From Flavobacteriales bacterium (GTDB lineage Bacteria; Bacteroidota; Bacteroidia; Flavobacteriales_F; PHOS-HE28), in the NCBI GenBank assembly GCA_020854015.1, contig JADZGG010000207.1, positions 1 through 9,622 of the forward strand: 9,622 nucleotides of DNA. The letters run 5' to 3'. A program made the position numbers and the translations under genes. Under the pieces are notes generated by a model. It saw only the letters and a list, made by a program, of their open reading frames with translations. It made no database searches and was not told the origin of the DNA. This document shows, piece by piece, positions 1 to 6,719 of this stretch; position 1 is the first letter of the stretch; the number at the start of each line of letters is the position of its first letter.

Positions 1-33
1 CGATGAAGTTGAACGGACCACACCCGACCGCTG
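1..33. other. Left edge of the window, leader of the sprT-like gene
   Basis: These 33 bases precede the first gene. An in-frame CGA-TGA at 1-6 could be the last codon and stop of an upstream + strand gene, but too little is present to tell. I see no Shine-Dalgarno sequence or clear promoter here. Confidence 0.3.
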
Positions 34-663
34 ATGGAGCGTGCAACTGACCTGTTGCAACTGCGGGCCCACCTTCCCGCTGGGGCCTATCCTGTGGTGG
101 AGAACTGGCTGCGTCGCAATCCGTTGAAGGTGCGCGTAGCACGGACACGGTCCACCAAGCTCGGGGATTACCGCGTGGGCACACGTACACTGCCACACCG
201 CATCAGCGTGAACGAAGAGCTGAACAAATATGCCTTCCTCGTGGTGCTTGTGCATGAGTTCGCGCATTACGTCACATTCCAGAAGTACAAGCGTCACGAG
301 CCGCACGGAGCAGAGTGGAAGACCGAATTCAAGCGGATGATGCGCCCCTTCATGACCAGGGAGGTGTTCCCCGCGGACCTGCTGCACGCGCTGGAGCACC
401 ACCTTGAGGATGCGCCGAGCAGCAGTTGCACCGACCACAACCTGATGCGCATCCTACGGCGCTACGACCGGGACCCGAAACCTTTCCTGGAGGAATTGCG
501 TGAAAGCACCATTTTCCGGTTCAACCAAAAGCTGTTCGTGAAAGGCCCCGAGCTCCGCACCCGATACCGCTGCCGGTGCCTCAACGACCGCCGCATCTAC
601 CTTATTGACCGCATGGCGGAAGTGCATGTGGAACAGCCGATGCAGACCCGTAGGGCCTCTTAG
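34..663 (+). CDS. SprT-like zinc metalloprotein
   Basis: A 209-residue protein of the SprT-like group. This group includes bacterial SprT and the core of eukaryotic Spartan proteases; the bacterial members have no well-defined substrate. The gluzincin-type HExxH motif is HEFAH at residues 74-78. An HEPHGAEWK segment follows at 88-96, where H91 (or H88) is the likely third zinc ligand; E75 would be catalytic. The C-terminal part has C180-x-C182 and a lone C132, which looks like a degenerate form of the zinc ribbon found in many SprT proteins. There is no signal peptide, so it is probably cytoplasmic. The ATG at 34 gives a full-length family member. The stop is 24 nt before the start of the mannose-1-phosphate guanylyltransferase gene, so the two are probably cotranscribed. 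From memory, this pairing recurs in Bacteroidota. Family assignment is firm; protease activity is inferred from the motif. Confidence 0.85.
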   Translation: MERATDLLQLRAHLPAGAYPVVENWLRRNPLKVRVARTRSTKLGDYRVGTRTLPHRISVNEELNKYAFLVVLVHEFAHYVTFQKYKRHEPHGAEWKTEFKRMMRPFMTREVFPADLLHALEHHLEDAPSSSCTDHNLMRILRRYDRDPKPFLEELRESTIFRFNQKLFVKGPELRTRYRCRCLNDRRIYLIDRMAEVHVEQPMQTRRAS

Positions 664-687
664 GGCCAATTGCGACAGAGATCCAAC

Positions 688-1779
688 ATGAGCGACCGTC
701 ATACGTATTGCGTGATCATGGCCGGTGGCATCGGAAGCCGCTTCTGGCCGATGAGCCGCACCGCATACCCCAAGCAGTTCCTCGATTTCCTCGGTCTTGG
801 GCGCACCTTGATCCAACAGACCTTCGACCGTTTCCTGGCGATCTGCCCACCGGAGAACATCATGGTGGTGACCAACGCGCAGTACGCCCCGATCGTGAAG
901 GCTCAACTGCCTCAGTTGAAGGACGACCAGATCCTCCTGGAGCCCAGCCGCCGTAACACCGCACCTTGTGTGGCCTACGCGAACCACGTGATCCACAAGC
1001 GTGATCCCGAGGCCCGCATCATTGTGGCCCCAAGCGATCACCTGGTGATGAAGGAAGGCGAGTTCCATGACACCGTGCGCGTCGCTCTGGAGCAAGCCAC
1101 CACGCACGACTGTCTGGTGACTCTCGGCATCATGCCCAGTCGGCCGGATACAGGCTATGGCTACATCCAGTTCAGCGATGAGGCCGGTACCACGCACCCC
1201 CGCGTGAAACGTGTTCGCACGTTCACCGAGAAACCTGACCACGACACGGCGTTGAAGTTCATGGAGAGCGGCGAGTTCCTTTGGAACAGCGGCATCCTCA
1301 TCTGGACCGTCAAGAGCATCCGCAAGGCCTTCGCCATGCACCTGCCCGAGATGGAAAAGGCCTTCGAGGCCGGCCATGAGGCTTACAGCACCCCGGCGGA
1401 AGCACGCTTCATTGAGGGCGTGTACAGTGAATGCGCCAACATCAGCATCGACTACGGGATCATGGAGAAGGCGAAGAACGTGTTCGTTGTCACCAGCGAT
1501 TTCGGTTGGAGCGACCTGGGCACCTGGGGCAGCCTGTACGAGCACCTGCCGCACGATGCCAACGGCAACGCCACCGTGGGAGAACAAGTGATGCTTTACG
1601 ATAGCGCCCGCAACGTTGTGCACATGCACGACGACCGCCTTGTGGTGCTCCAAGGACTGGAGGACTACATCGTGGTGAGCACGAAGGACGCCCTGCTGGT
1701 GGTGCGCAAGCACGACGAGCAGAAGATCAAGCAGTTCGTGAACGACGCTACCGCTGAGTGGGGCGAGAAATTCGTCTAG
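688..1779 (+). CDS. manC: Mannose-1-phosphate guanylyltransferase
   Basis: A 363-residue enzyme that makes GDP-mannose from GTP and mannose 1-phosphate, the precursor for mannose- and fucose-containing surface glycans. The nucleotidyltransferase signature MAGGIGSRFWPMSR lies at residues 11-24, with the uridylyl/guanylyl-transferase lysine K29 in YPKQF. Other family blocks are EPSRRNTAPC (85-94), PSDH (115-118), the FTEKPD sugar-phosphate block (179-184), LWNSGI (198-203) and SIDYGIMEKA (253-262). The protein ends near residue 363, so it lacks the C-terminal cupin phosphomannose isomerase domain of the bifunctional proteobacterial enzyme. An open frame extends upstream to a TTG at 670, but the ATG at 688 places the MAGG strand at the usual distance from the N terminus and is preferred. 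No Shine-Dalgarno is evident. It is likely cotranscribed with the sprT-like gene. Confidence 0.93.
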   Translation: MSDRHTYCVIMAGGIGSRFWPMSRTAYPKQFLDFLGLGRTLIQQTFDRFLAICPPENIMVVTNAQYAPIVKAQLPQLKDDQILLEPSRRNTAPCVAYANHVIHKRDPEARIIVAPSDHLVMKEGEFHDTVRVALEQATTHDCLVTLGIMPSRPDTGYGYIQFSDEAGTTHPRVKRVRTFTEKPDHDTALKFMESGEFLWNSGILIWTVKSIRKAFAMHLPEMEKAFEAGHEAYSTPAEARFIEGVYSECANISIDYGIMEKAKNVFVVTSDFGWSDLGTWGSLYEHLPHDANGNATVGEQVMLYDSARNVVHMHDDRLVVLQGLEDYIVVSTKDALLVVRKHDEQKIKQFVNDATAEWGEKFV

Positions 1780-1786
1780 GCTTCTC

Positions 1787-1809
1787 GCAGCAATCCAACA
1801 GCTTGCTGC
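1787..1809. repeat. Inverted repeat downstream of manC
   Basis: Perfect 7-bp arms GCAGCAA and TTGCTGC flank a 9-nt loop, starting 8 nt after the manC stop codon. The position suits a transcription end or an RNA-stabilising hairpin, but no T-tract follows, so I do not call it an intrinsic terminator. Confidence 0.45.
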
Positions 1810-1819
1810 ACAGTGGTCG

Positions 1820-1848
1820 TTTATTGCTTTCCATGGAAAGTATATTTG
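1820..1848 (+). promoter_or_regulatory. Bacteroidota-type promoter for the ygiD-like gene
   Basis: TATATTTG at 1841-1848 matches the Bacteroidota -7 consensus TAnnTTTG exactly. A TTTA at 1820-1823, 17 nt upstream, is a plausible weak -33 element (consensus TTTG). It lies in the 104-bp gap between manC and the dioxygenase gene and would give a leader of about 30 nt. The -7 element is directly visible; promoter activity is inferred. Confidence 0.55.
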
Positions 1849-1883
1849 TGTGATGCTGGAGCCGAAGCTCTAGCGAATAACAC

Positions 1884-2762
1884 ATGCATCGCCGTCGTTT
1901 CCTCGGTCTTTCCGCGCTGGCTGCGGGCGGTGTAAGCGCAATGAACCTCAAGGACTTCGTTCAACAGACCCGGGACCAAGGTCCGGGGCCCCGCATGCCG
2001 AGCATCTTCATCGGGCATGGCAGCCCCATGAACGCCTTGGCGGACAGCGCCTTCACGCGTCACTTGGCAGAACTGGGCCGCAAGCTGGAGCGGCCGAAAG
2101 CGGTGCTGGTCGTCAGTGCCCACTGGTTGACCCCGGGTCGGACCATGGTGAGCGTGAACCCCAAGCCCGAGACCATCCATGACTTCGGTGGTTTTCCACA
2201 GGAGCTGTTCGAAGTGCAATACCCCGCTCCCGGAGCCCCCGATGCCGCCCACCGCACAGCAGCGGCCGTGAAGAGCTTCGCCGTCCACGAGGACCACGAA
2301 ATGGGTTTGGACCACGGTGCCTGGACCATCCTCAAACACATCTATCCGCAGGCCGATGTTCCCGTCTTCCAGCTCAGTCTCAACTGGGGTGCGAGCATGG
2401 AAGAGCACTTCAAGTTGGCGCAGGACCTGCAAGCCTTGAGAAACGAAGGCATTCTGATCCTGGGCAGTGGAAATGTGGTCCACAACCTGGGACGATTAAA
2501 CTGGAACGACCCGACCGGCGCGTACGATTGGGCGTTGGAGTTCGACCGCTTCGTCCAGGAAAAGTTGACCACCGGGGATCACCAGGCCTTGGTGCATTAC
2601 GAGACCTTGGGAGCCACGGCCCGCCTTGCCCACCCGACGAACGATCACTACCTGCCCCTGCTTTACACACTGGGTGCCAGTGGTTCAGGTGAACCGCTCA
2701 CGGAGCTGCACAGCGGCATGGAAATGGGAAGTATCAGCATGCGCAGCTTCCAATTAGGCTGA
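1884..2762 (+). CDS. ygiD: Extradiol ring-cleavage dioxygenase, YgiD/4,5-DOPA dioxygenase type
   Basis: A 292-residue member of the LigB/class III extradiol dioxygenase superfamily, closest to E. coli YgiD, which opens the ring of L-DOPA-like catechols in vitro. Visible blocks are IFIGHGSPMN (41-50), VVSAHW (76-81), IHDFGGFPQ (98-106), a DHGAW segment (143-147), GSGNVVHN (194-201) and NDHYLPLLY (253-261). The C terminus EMGSISMRSFQLG closely follows YgiD. Likely metal ligands are H45, H80 and H255. The physiological substrate is not deducible. The first ~20 residues (HRRRFLGLSALAAGG) resemble a twin-arginine leader ahead of a second possible start at M20 (ATG at 1941). YgiD itself is cytoplasmic; similar short leaders occur, as I recall, in Bacteroidota homologues, so export is uncertain. 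It is preceded by its own promoter-like element. Confidence 0.88.
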   Translation: MHRRRFLGLSALAAGGVSAMNLKDFVQQTRDQGPGPRMPSIFIGHGSPMNALADSAFTRHLAELGRKLERPKAVLVVSAHWLTPGRTMVSVNPKPETIHDFGGFPQELFEVQYPAPGAPDAAHRTAAAVKSFAVHEDHEMGLDHGAWTILKHIYPQADVPVFQLSLNWGASMEEHFKLAQDLQALRNEGILILGSGNVVHNLGRLNWNDPTGAYDWALEFDRFVQEKLTTGDHQALVHYETLGATARLAHPTNDHYLPLLYTLGASGSGEPLTELHSGMEMGSISMRSFQLG

Positions 2763-2841
2763 ACCGGGCTGGGGAACCGCTCCTTCTTCCTTACTTCGTT
2801 GCCGTCCGGGCCCATCCACCCCTCCCGCACCCGAACCGCCC

Positions 2842-3969
2842 GTGGCCTCCGCCTACACGCTCATCACACGTCACGAGGACCTCTCCGCCCTGATGGAGCG
2901 CTTGTCCAAAGAGCCCATCGTGGCCTTGGACACCGAGGCCAGCAGCTTCCACCGCTACACTGAACGGATCTGTCTGATCCAGCTGAGCACCCGCGACACC
3001 ACCTGGCTGGTGGACCCGCTCACACTGCCTGACCTGGAACCGCTGGGCAAAGCGCTGGCTGGAACCGGCACTGAGTGGGTGATACACGATGCCGACTACG
3101 ACCTGCGCATGTTGAAGCGGGCCGGTGGCCATCGTGTGCTGCGCGTGTTCGACACCATGGTGGCGGCCGAACTGCTGAACGAACCGGAACTGGGTCTGGC
3201 GGCGAACCTGAACAAGCACTTCGGAGTCACTCTGGACAAACGCTTTCAGAAGGCCGACTGGAGCAAGCGGCCATTACCGGAGGACATGCTGGCATACGCC
3301 GCGATGGACACCACTTACCTGATCGGCCTTCGTGACATTCTGAAGAAAAGGCTCGAGCAAATGGGGCGCTGGAGCTGGGCCGCAGAGGAATTCGCGCACT
3401 TGGTGGGCATCCCTTACGCTGATACCGGCGCGGAAGAGCCGGCTTTTCTGCGCATCAAGGGAGCGAAGGTCCTGAAGCCACGTCAACTGGCGGTTCTTCG
3501 CGAGCTCCACGCCTGGCGCGATAACCTGGCCGAACGCTTGGACCGTGCTCCTTTCATGGTGCTTGGGAACGACACGCTGATCGACCTGAGCAAAGACCCA
3601 CCGGCGGACATGATCGAACTGGGTAAGCGCAAAGGGGTCGGCGAGAACGCCCTTCAGCGTAACGGCAGCGCGATCATGAAGGCCATTCAACATGGCCTTG
3701 CCCTTCCGAAAGAAGAATGGCCCCGACTGGAGCGACCCAAGCGTTACGAACGGGACGACGATTATGAGGAGCGCCTGAAGCGGCTCAAGATCGTTCGGGA
3801 AGAACTGATGGTCGAACATCAACTGCGCCCAGGCATTGTGTGCCCCAATTACGTGCTCGCAGACATCGCCCGGCTGCTGCCAAAGAGCTTGGATGAGCTC
3901 ACTGCATTGCCCGGTCTACGGAACTGGCAGGTGAAGGAGTTCGGTGCGCGCCTGCTTTCCGTCCTGTGA
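2842..3969 (+). CDS. rnd: Ribonuclease D (DEDDy 3'-5' exonuclease with HRDC domain)
   Basis: A 375-residue 3'-5' exoribonuclease that trims the 3' ends of tRNA precursors and other stable RNAs in the cytoplasm. The DEDDy exonuclease domain spans about residues 4-175. Exo I is ALDTE with D30 and E32; Exo II is HDADYDLRML with D87; Exo III is YAAMD with Y152 and D156. An HRDC nucleic-acid-binding domain covers roughly 213-292, followed by a C-terminal helical extension. The gene starts at GTG 2842: YTLITRHEDL aligns with the first residues of E. coli RNase D, whereas the first ATG (2893) would cut off the first strand of the fold. The 79-bp gap to the upstream dioxygenase gene has no recognisable promoter or terminator. 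Confidence 0.92.
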   Translation: MASAYTLITRHEDLSALMERLSKEPIVALDTEASSFHRYTERICLIQLSTRDTTWLVDPLTLPDLEPLGKALAGTGTEWVIHDADYDLRMLKRAGGHRVLRVFDTMVAAELLNEPELGLAANLNKHFGVTLDKRFQKADWSKRPLPEDMLAYAAMDTTYLIGLRDILKKRLEQMGRWSWAAEEFAHLVGIPYADTGAEEPAFLRIKGAKVLKPRQLAVLRELHAWRDNLAERLDRAPFMVLGNDTLIDLSKDPPADMIELGKRKGVGENALQRNGSAIMKAIQHGLALPKEEWPRLERPKRYERDDDYEERLKRLKIVREELMVEHQLRPGIVCPNYVLADIARLLPKSLDELTALPGLRNWQVKEFGARLLSVL

Positions 3970-3987
3970 CCGCCTCCTGTGATCGAT

Positions 3988-4001
3988 GTGACGTAGGTCA
4001 C
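3988..4001. promoter_or_regulatory. Palindromic operator candidate upstream of arsR-like gene
   Basis: GTGAC-GTAG-GTCAC is a perfect inverted repeat with 5-bp arms, 50 nt before the arsR-like start and just upstream of the putative -33 element. Its core TGACG-N3-GTCA recurs upstream of the yeeE genes at 6690-6701. With its flanks it also reads TGTGA-N6-TCACg, resembling a CRP-type site. A binding role is inferred. Confidence 0.55.
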
Positions 4002-4003
4002 GA

Positions 4004-4033
4004 TTTTCACATAGTGACATAGCTATACATTTG
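4004..4033 (+). promoter_or_regulatory. Bacteroidota-type promoter for the arsR-TSUP-cstB unit
   Basis: TACATTTG at 4026-4033 matches TAnnTTTG exactly. TTTT at 4004-4007, 18 nt upstream, could be a degenerate -33 element. Transcription would start near 4038, giving a very short leader before the ATG at 4052. The 8-bp palindrome ATAGCTAT (4019-4026), and an ATAG-N8-CTAT repeat across 4011-4026, overlap the -7 element and are further possible repressor contacts. Confidence 0.55.
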
Positions 4034-4035
4034 TG

Positions 4036-4049
4036 CCGTTAACGAACGG
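4036..4049. repeat. Small inverted repeat in the arsR-like leader
   Basis: CCGTT-AACG-AACGG has perfect 5-bp arms and ends 2 nt before the arsR-like ATG. It could be an operator half of the promoter region or a weak RNA hairpin at the start site. It is short enough to be coincidence. Confidence 0.3.
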
Positions 4050-4051
4050 CC

Positions 4052-4366
4052 ATGTCCACAGCAACGCTAGACCAACGTGTAGGTGCGGAGAAACTGGTTC
4101 GCGCCAGTGAACTTTTAAAAGTGGCGGCCCATCCGCAACGCTTGGCGATCCTGGACCTGCTGGGCCGGAACAAGCGACTGTGCGTGCTGGAACTCACCGA
4201 TCTGCTCGGCTTGGAACAGGCGATCCTGTCCCAACACCTGACCTTGATGCGTGACAAGGGCCTGGTCGATTTCGAGAAAGAGGGCAAGTACAGTTTCTAT
4301 TACCTGGCCCAACCGGACTTCATGAAGATCATCCGGAACATAGAACATTGCTGCGAAACACTGTGA
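4052..4366 (+). CDS. ArsR/SmtB-family transcriptional repressor, probably thiol or persulfide responsive
   Basis: A 104-residue winged-helix regulator. The ArsR signature AAHPQRLAILDLLG is at residues 25-38, the recognition helix at about 54-67 (LEQAILSQHLTLMR) and the wing at about 72-84. These repressors bind DNA as dimers and release it when cysteines or histidines bind an effector. Cysteines here are C44 and the adjacent pair C100-C101 in the last helix. C44 sits where ArsR proteins have the first Cys of the arsenite motif CVCDL, but the second Cys is Leu (LCVLEL). The BigR/SqrR pair (Cys near position 41-42 plus one near the C terminus) is only partly matched: the C-terminal Cys fits, the first is displaced. 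Because the next genes handle persulfide and sulfite, a sulfur-species sensor is the best inference; metal sensing is the alternative. The stop lies 2 nt before the exporter ATG. Confidence 0.85.
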   Translation: MSTATLDQRVGAEKLVRASELLKVAAHPQRLAILDLLGRNKRLCVLELTDLLGLEQAILSQHLTLMRDKGLVDFEKEGKYSFYYLAQPDFMKIIRNIEHCCETL

Positions 4367-4368
4367 GC

Positions 4369-5172
4369 ATGGAGATCCTTGGATACATCGGCGCCATGCT
4401 CATGGGTCTGTCCCTCGGCCTCATCGGCGGTGGCGGGTCCATCCTCACGGTGCCCATCCTCGTGTACCTGTTCAGTGTGGATGCTGTGCTGGCCACGGCG
4501 TATTCGCTGTTCATCGTGGGCTTCACCAGTCTGATCGGGTCTTTCAGTCACATGCGTCTGGGGAACATCCACTGGCTCACGGCCCTGGTGTTCGGCATCC
4601 CGAGCATCGCAGCGGTGTTCCTGACCCGGGCCTACCTGGTGCCAGCGCTTCCCGACCCCTTGTTCAGCATCGGCGCCACCGCCGTGAGCAAGTCGCTCGG
4701 CATGCTCATCTTCTTCGCGCTGCTGATGGTCGCTGCGGCCTACAGCATGATCCGCAAGCAGAAGAAGAACGCCGATACCGGCGCGGGCGAGGTGAAGTTC
4801 AACTACCCACTGATCCTAGCCGAAGGCGCCGTGGTGGGCACCATCACCGGGCTGGTGGGCGCGGGAGGCGGCTTCCTCATCATTCCGGCCCTGGTGCTTC
4901 TAGCGAAGCTCCCCATGAAACAGGCGGTAGGAACTTCGCTCATCATCATCGCGGCCAAGTCGCTCATCGGCTTCACCGGCGACCTGAAGGGCAACGAGGT
5001 CATCGACTGGAACTTCTTGCTCGTGTTCTCGGCCATCGCCATAGTCGGCATCATCGCCGGCAGTATCCTCAGCAAGCGCATCCCCAACGAAAAGCTCAAG
5101 CCTGCCTTCGGCTGGTTCGTGCTGGCGATGGGCCTCTACATCATCACCAAGGAGCTGTCCAACCTGAACTGA
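4369..5172 (+). CDS. TSUP-family (TauE/SafE) sulfite or sulfur-anion exporter
   Basis: A 267-residue polytopic inner-membrane protein with about eight hydrophobic segments in two homologous halves. Each half begins with the TSUP glycine motif: GLIGGGGSILTVP (17-29) and GLVGAGGGFLIIP (161-173), both followed by a TAYSLFIVG/GTSLIIIAA-type helix. Family members export sulfite, sulfoacetate or other organosulfur anions. The position between a likely sulfur-responsive ArsR regulator and a persulfide dioxygenase, which makes sulfite, supports sulfite export. The frame opens at TTG 4348, inside the arsR gene, but the ATG at 4369 best suits the first membrane helix. A GTG at 4363 overlapping the arsR stop is a close alternative. 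It is almost certainly cotranscribed with arsR. The substrate cannot be read from the sequence. Confidence 0.88.
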   Translation: MEILGYIGAMLMGLSLGLIGGGGSILTVPILVYLFSVDAVLATAYSLFIVGFTSLIGSFSHMRLGNIHWLTALVFGIPSIAAVFLTRAYLVPALPDPLFSIGATAVSKSLGMLIFFALLMVAAAYSMIRKQKKNADTGAGEVKFNYPLILAEGAVVGTITGLVGAGGGFLIIPALVLLAKLPMKQAVGTSLIIIAAKSLIGFTGDLKGNEVIDWNFLLVFSAIAIVGIIAGSILSKRIPNEKLKPAFGWFVLAMGLYIITKELSNLN

Positions 5173-5212
5173 TCAAGTCCTTCAGCCCCACCACCCCGTA
5201 AATTCAACCTCC

Positions 5213-6625
5213 ATGAAAGTCGAACAGATCTACACCGGCTGCCTTGCCCAGGGCGCCTACTACATCGAGAGCAACGGTGAGGCCGTCATCATCGATCCGC
5301 TCCGCGAAACGCAGCCCTATCTGGAACGTGCAGGGAAGAGCGGCGCGAAGATCAAGTACGTGCTGGAGACGCACTTCCACGCGGACTTTGTAAGCGGTCA
5401 CTTGGACCTCTCAAAGAAGACCGGTGCCACGATCGTCTACGGCCCGAACGCCAAGCCGAGCTTCGAGGCGCACATCGCCTCGGACGGTGAGCAGCTGAAG
5501 GTCGGATCGCTCACGATCAAGGTGCTGCATACCCCAGGCCACACCATGGAGAGCACCACATATCTACTGCTCGATGAGAACGGCAAGCCCCATTGCATCT
5601 TCAGTGGCGACACGCTCTTCATCGGTGATGTGGGTCGCCCTGACCTGGCCCAGAAAATGGGATCGATCACCCAAGAGGACCTTGCAGGATACCTCTACGA
5701 GAGCCTGCATACCAAGATCATGACGCTGCCTGATGACGTGATCGTGTACCCCGCGCATGGGGCGGGAAGCGCCTGCGGCAAGAACATGAGCAAAGAGACG
5801 TTCGACACACTTGGCCACCAGAAGCAAGTGAACTACGCACTGAAGGCGGCCACCAAGGAGCAGTTCATCAAGGAGGTGACGGACGGTCTGCTGCCGCCAC
5901 CGGCCTACTTCCCCCAGAACGTCGCCATGAACAAGGGGGTGATACAGAGCGTGGACATCGTGAAGGAGAAAGGTCTTCGCGCACTGACACCAGCACAGTT
6001 CGAACTCGTGGCTGAGACCGAAGGTGCGCTCGTGCTCGACACGCGCGGTGCCCAGACCTTCAAGGATGGCTTCGTGCCACGCTCCATCAACATCGGTATC
6101 AAGGGTGACTTCGCTCCGTGGGTAGGCGCCATGATCCCCGATGTGAAGCACCCGCTTTTGCTCGTCACTGACGAAGGCACAGAGGATGAAGTGGTCACGC
6201 GTCTGGCGCGAGTGGGCTATGACAATGTGTTCGGCTACCTCAAGGGAGGGATCACGGCCTGGAAGGATGCCGGACTGGATGTCGACACCATCGATAGCAT
6301 CAGTGCCGATGAGTTCGCCAAGCGCTTCCATGCGAACAAGTTGCGCGTGGTGGATGTGCGTAAGGATGGCGAGTATGAAGCGGAGCATGTCGACGGTGCC
6401 TGGCACGCTTCGTTGCAGTTCATCAACCAGAACCTTGCGGCGTTCAGCAAGGAGGAACCCAACTATGTTCACTGCGCTGGTGGCTACCGGAGCATGATCG
6501 CGGCCAGCCTGCTCAAGGCCCGCGGCTACCACAACCTGGTCGAAGTGGCTGGCGGGTTCAACGCCATCAAGAAGACCGACGTGAAGGTGACCGATTACGT
6601 CTGCCCTAGCACACTGAAGAAGTAA
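5213..6625 (+). CDS. cstB: Persulfide dioxygenase-rhodanese fusion (CstB-like)
   Basis: A 470-residue cytoplasmic three-domain enzyme. Residues 1-~240 form an ETHE1-type metallo-beta-lactamase fold with THFHAD (H54, H56, D58), H110 in HTPGH and D133 in SGD; by ETHE1 analogy H54, H110 and D133 hold the single Fe(II). The YPAHGAGSACGKNM block (179-192) contains C188. Residues ~258-355 are a rhodanese fold without a catalytic Cys (the loop reads TDEGTED). Residues ~365-455 are a second rhodanese with active-site C421 in VHCAGGYRSM. This order matches Staphylococcus aureus CstB, which oxidises low-molecular-weight persulfide to sulfite and, by sulfur transfer, thiosulfate. The 40-nt gap after the exporter gene has only a weak promoter-like TAAATTC, so cotranscription is likely. 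A strong terminator follows. C10 and C464 are additional cysteines of unknown role. Confidence 0.9.
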   Translation: MKVEQIYTGCLAQGAYYIESNGEAVIIDPLRETQPYLERAGKSGAKIKYVLETHFHADFVSGHLDLSKKTGATIVYGPNAKPSFEAHIASDGEQLKVGSLTIKVLHTPGHTMESTTYLLLDENGKPHCIFSGDTLFIGDVGRPDLAQKMGSITQEDLAGYLYESLHTKIMTLPDDVIVYPAHGAGSACGKNMSKETFDTLGHQKQVNYALKAATKEQFIKEVTDGLLPPPAYFPQNVAMNKGVIQSVDIVKEKGLRALTPAQFELVAETEGALVLDTRGAQTFKDGFVPRSINIGIKGDFAPWVGAMIPDVKHPLLLVTDEGTEDEVVTRLARVGYDNVFGYLKGGITAWKDAGLDVDTIDSISADEFAKRFHANKLRVVDVRKDGEYEAEHVDGAWHASLQFINQNLAAFSKEEPNYVHCAGGYRSMIAASLLKARGYHNLVEVAGGFNAIKKTDVKVTDYVCPSTLKK

Positions 6626-6635
6626 GATCCTATCG

Positions 6636-6669
6636 AAAAAGGCCCGGGTCGTGAGGCCTGGGCCTTTTT
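6636..6669 (+). terminator. Intrinsic terminator after the CstB-like gene
   Basis: A 13-bp stem with one G-U wobble and an 8-nt loop: arms AAAAAGGCCCGGG and CCTGGGCCTTTTT, starting 11 nt past the cstB-like stop. The A-run on one side and T-run on the other make it potentially bidirectional. It separates the arsR-TSUP-cstB unit from the yeeE-tsdA-soxB unit. Confidence 0.88.
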
Positions 6670-6689
6670 CGGCCCTCGAACGACCACCC

Positions 6690-6701
6690 TGACGATCGTC
6701 A
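6690..6701. promoter_or_regulatory. Palindromic operator candidate upstream of the yeeE genes
   Basis: TGACGATCGTCA is a perfect 12-bp palindrome ending 18 nt before the yeeE start. It shares TGACG-N3-GTCA with the palindrome upstream of the arsR-like gene (9 of 12 positions identical). I cannot see a TAnnTTTG element in this short region, so the promoter itself is undefined. Confidence 0.5.
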
Positions 6702-6719
6702 TCCTCAACGCAGATCACC

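Noticed and set aside
670..687. TTG start six codons upstream of the manC ATG
   Set aside because: The ATG at 688 gives the usual short N terminus before the MAGG motif; the extension has no conserved residues.
454..1713. Long antisense open frame (419 codons) opposite manC and the end of the sprT-like gene
   Set aside because: It lies opposite well-recognised genes. Its His/Val-rich translation matches no family I know and is typical of antisense frames in GC-rich coding DNA.
3970..4051. Junction between housekeeping genes and the sulfur cluster as an integration site
   Set aside because: No direct repeats, tRNA fragment, integrase or composition shift is visible; the palindromes are better explained as regulatory.
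5190..5212. Possible promoter TAAATTC just before the CstB-like gene
   Set aside because: It departs from TAnnTTTG at the key bases, has no -33 partner that I can see, and sits almost on the start codon. Read-through from the arsR promoter explains expression.
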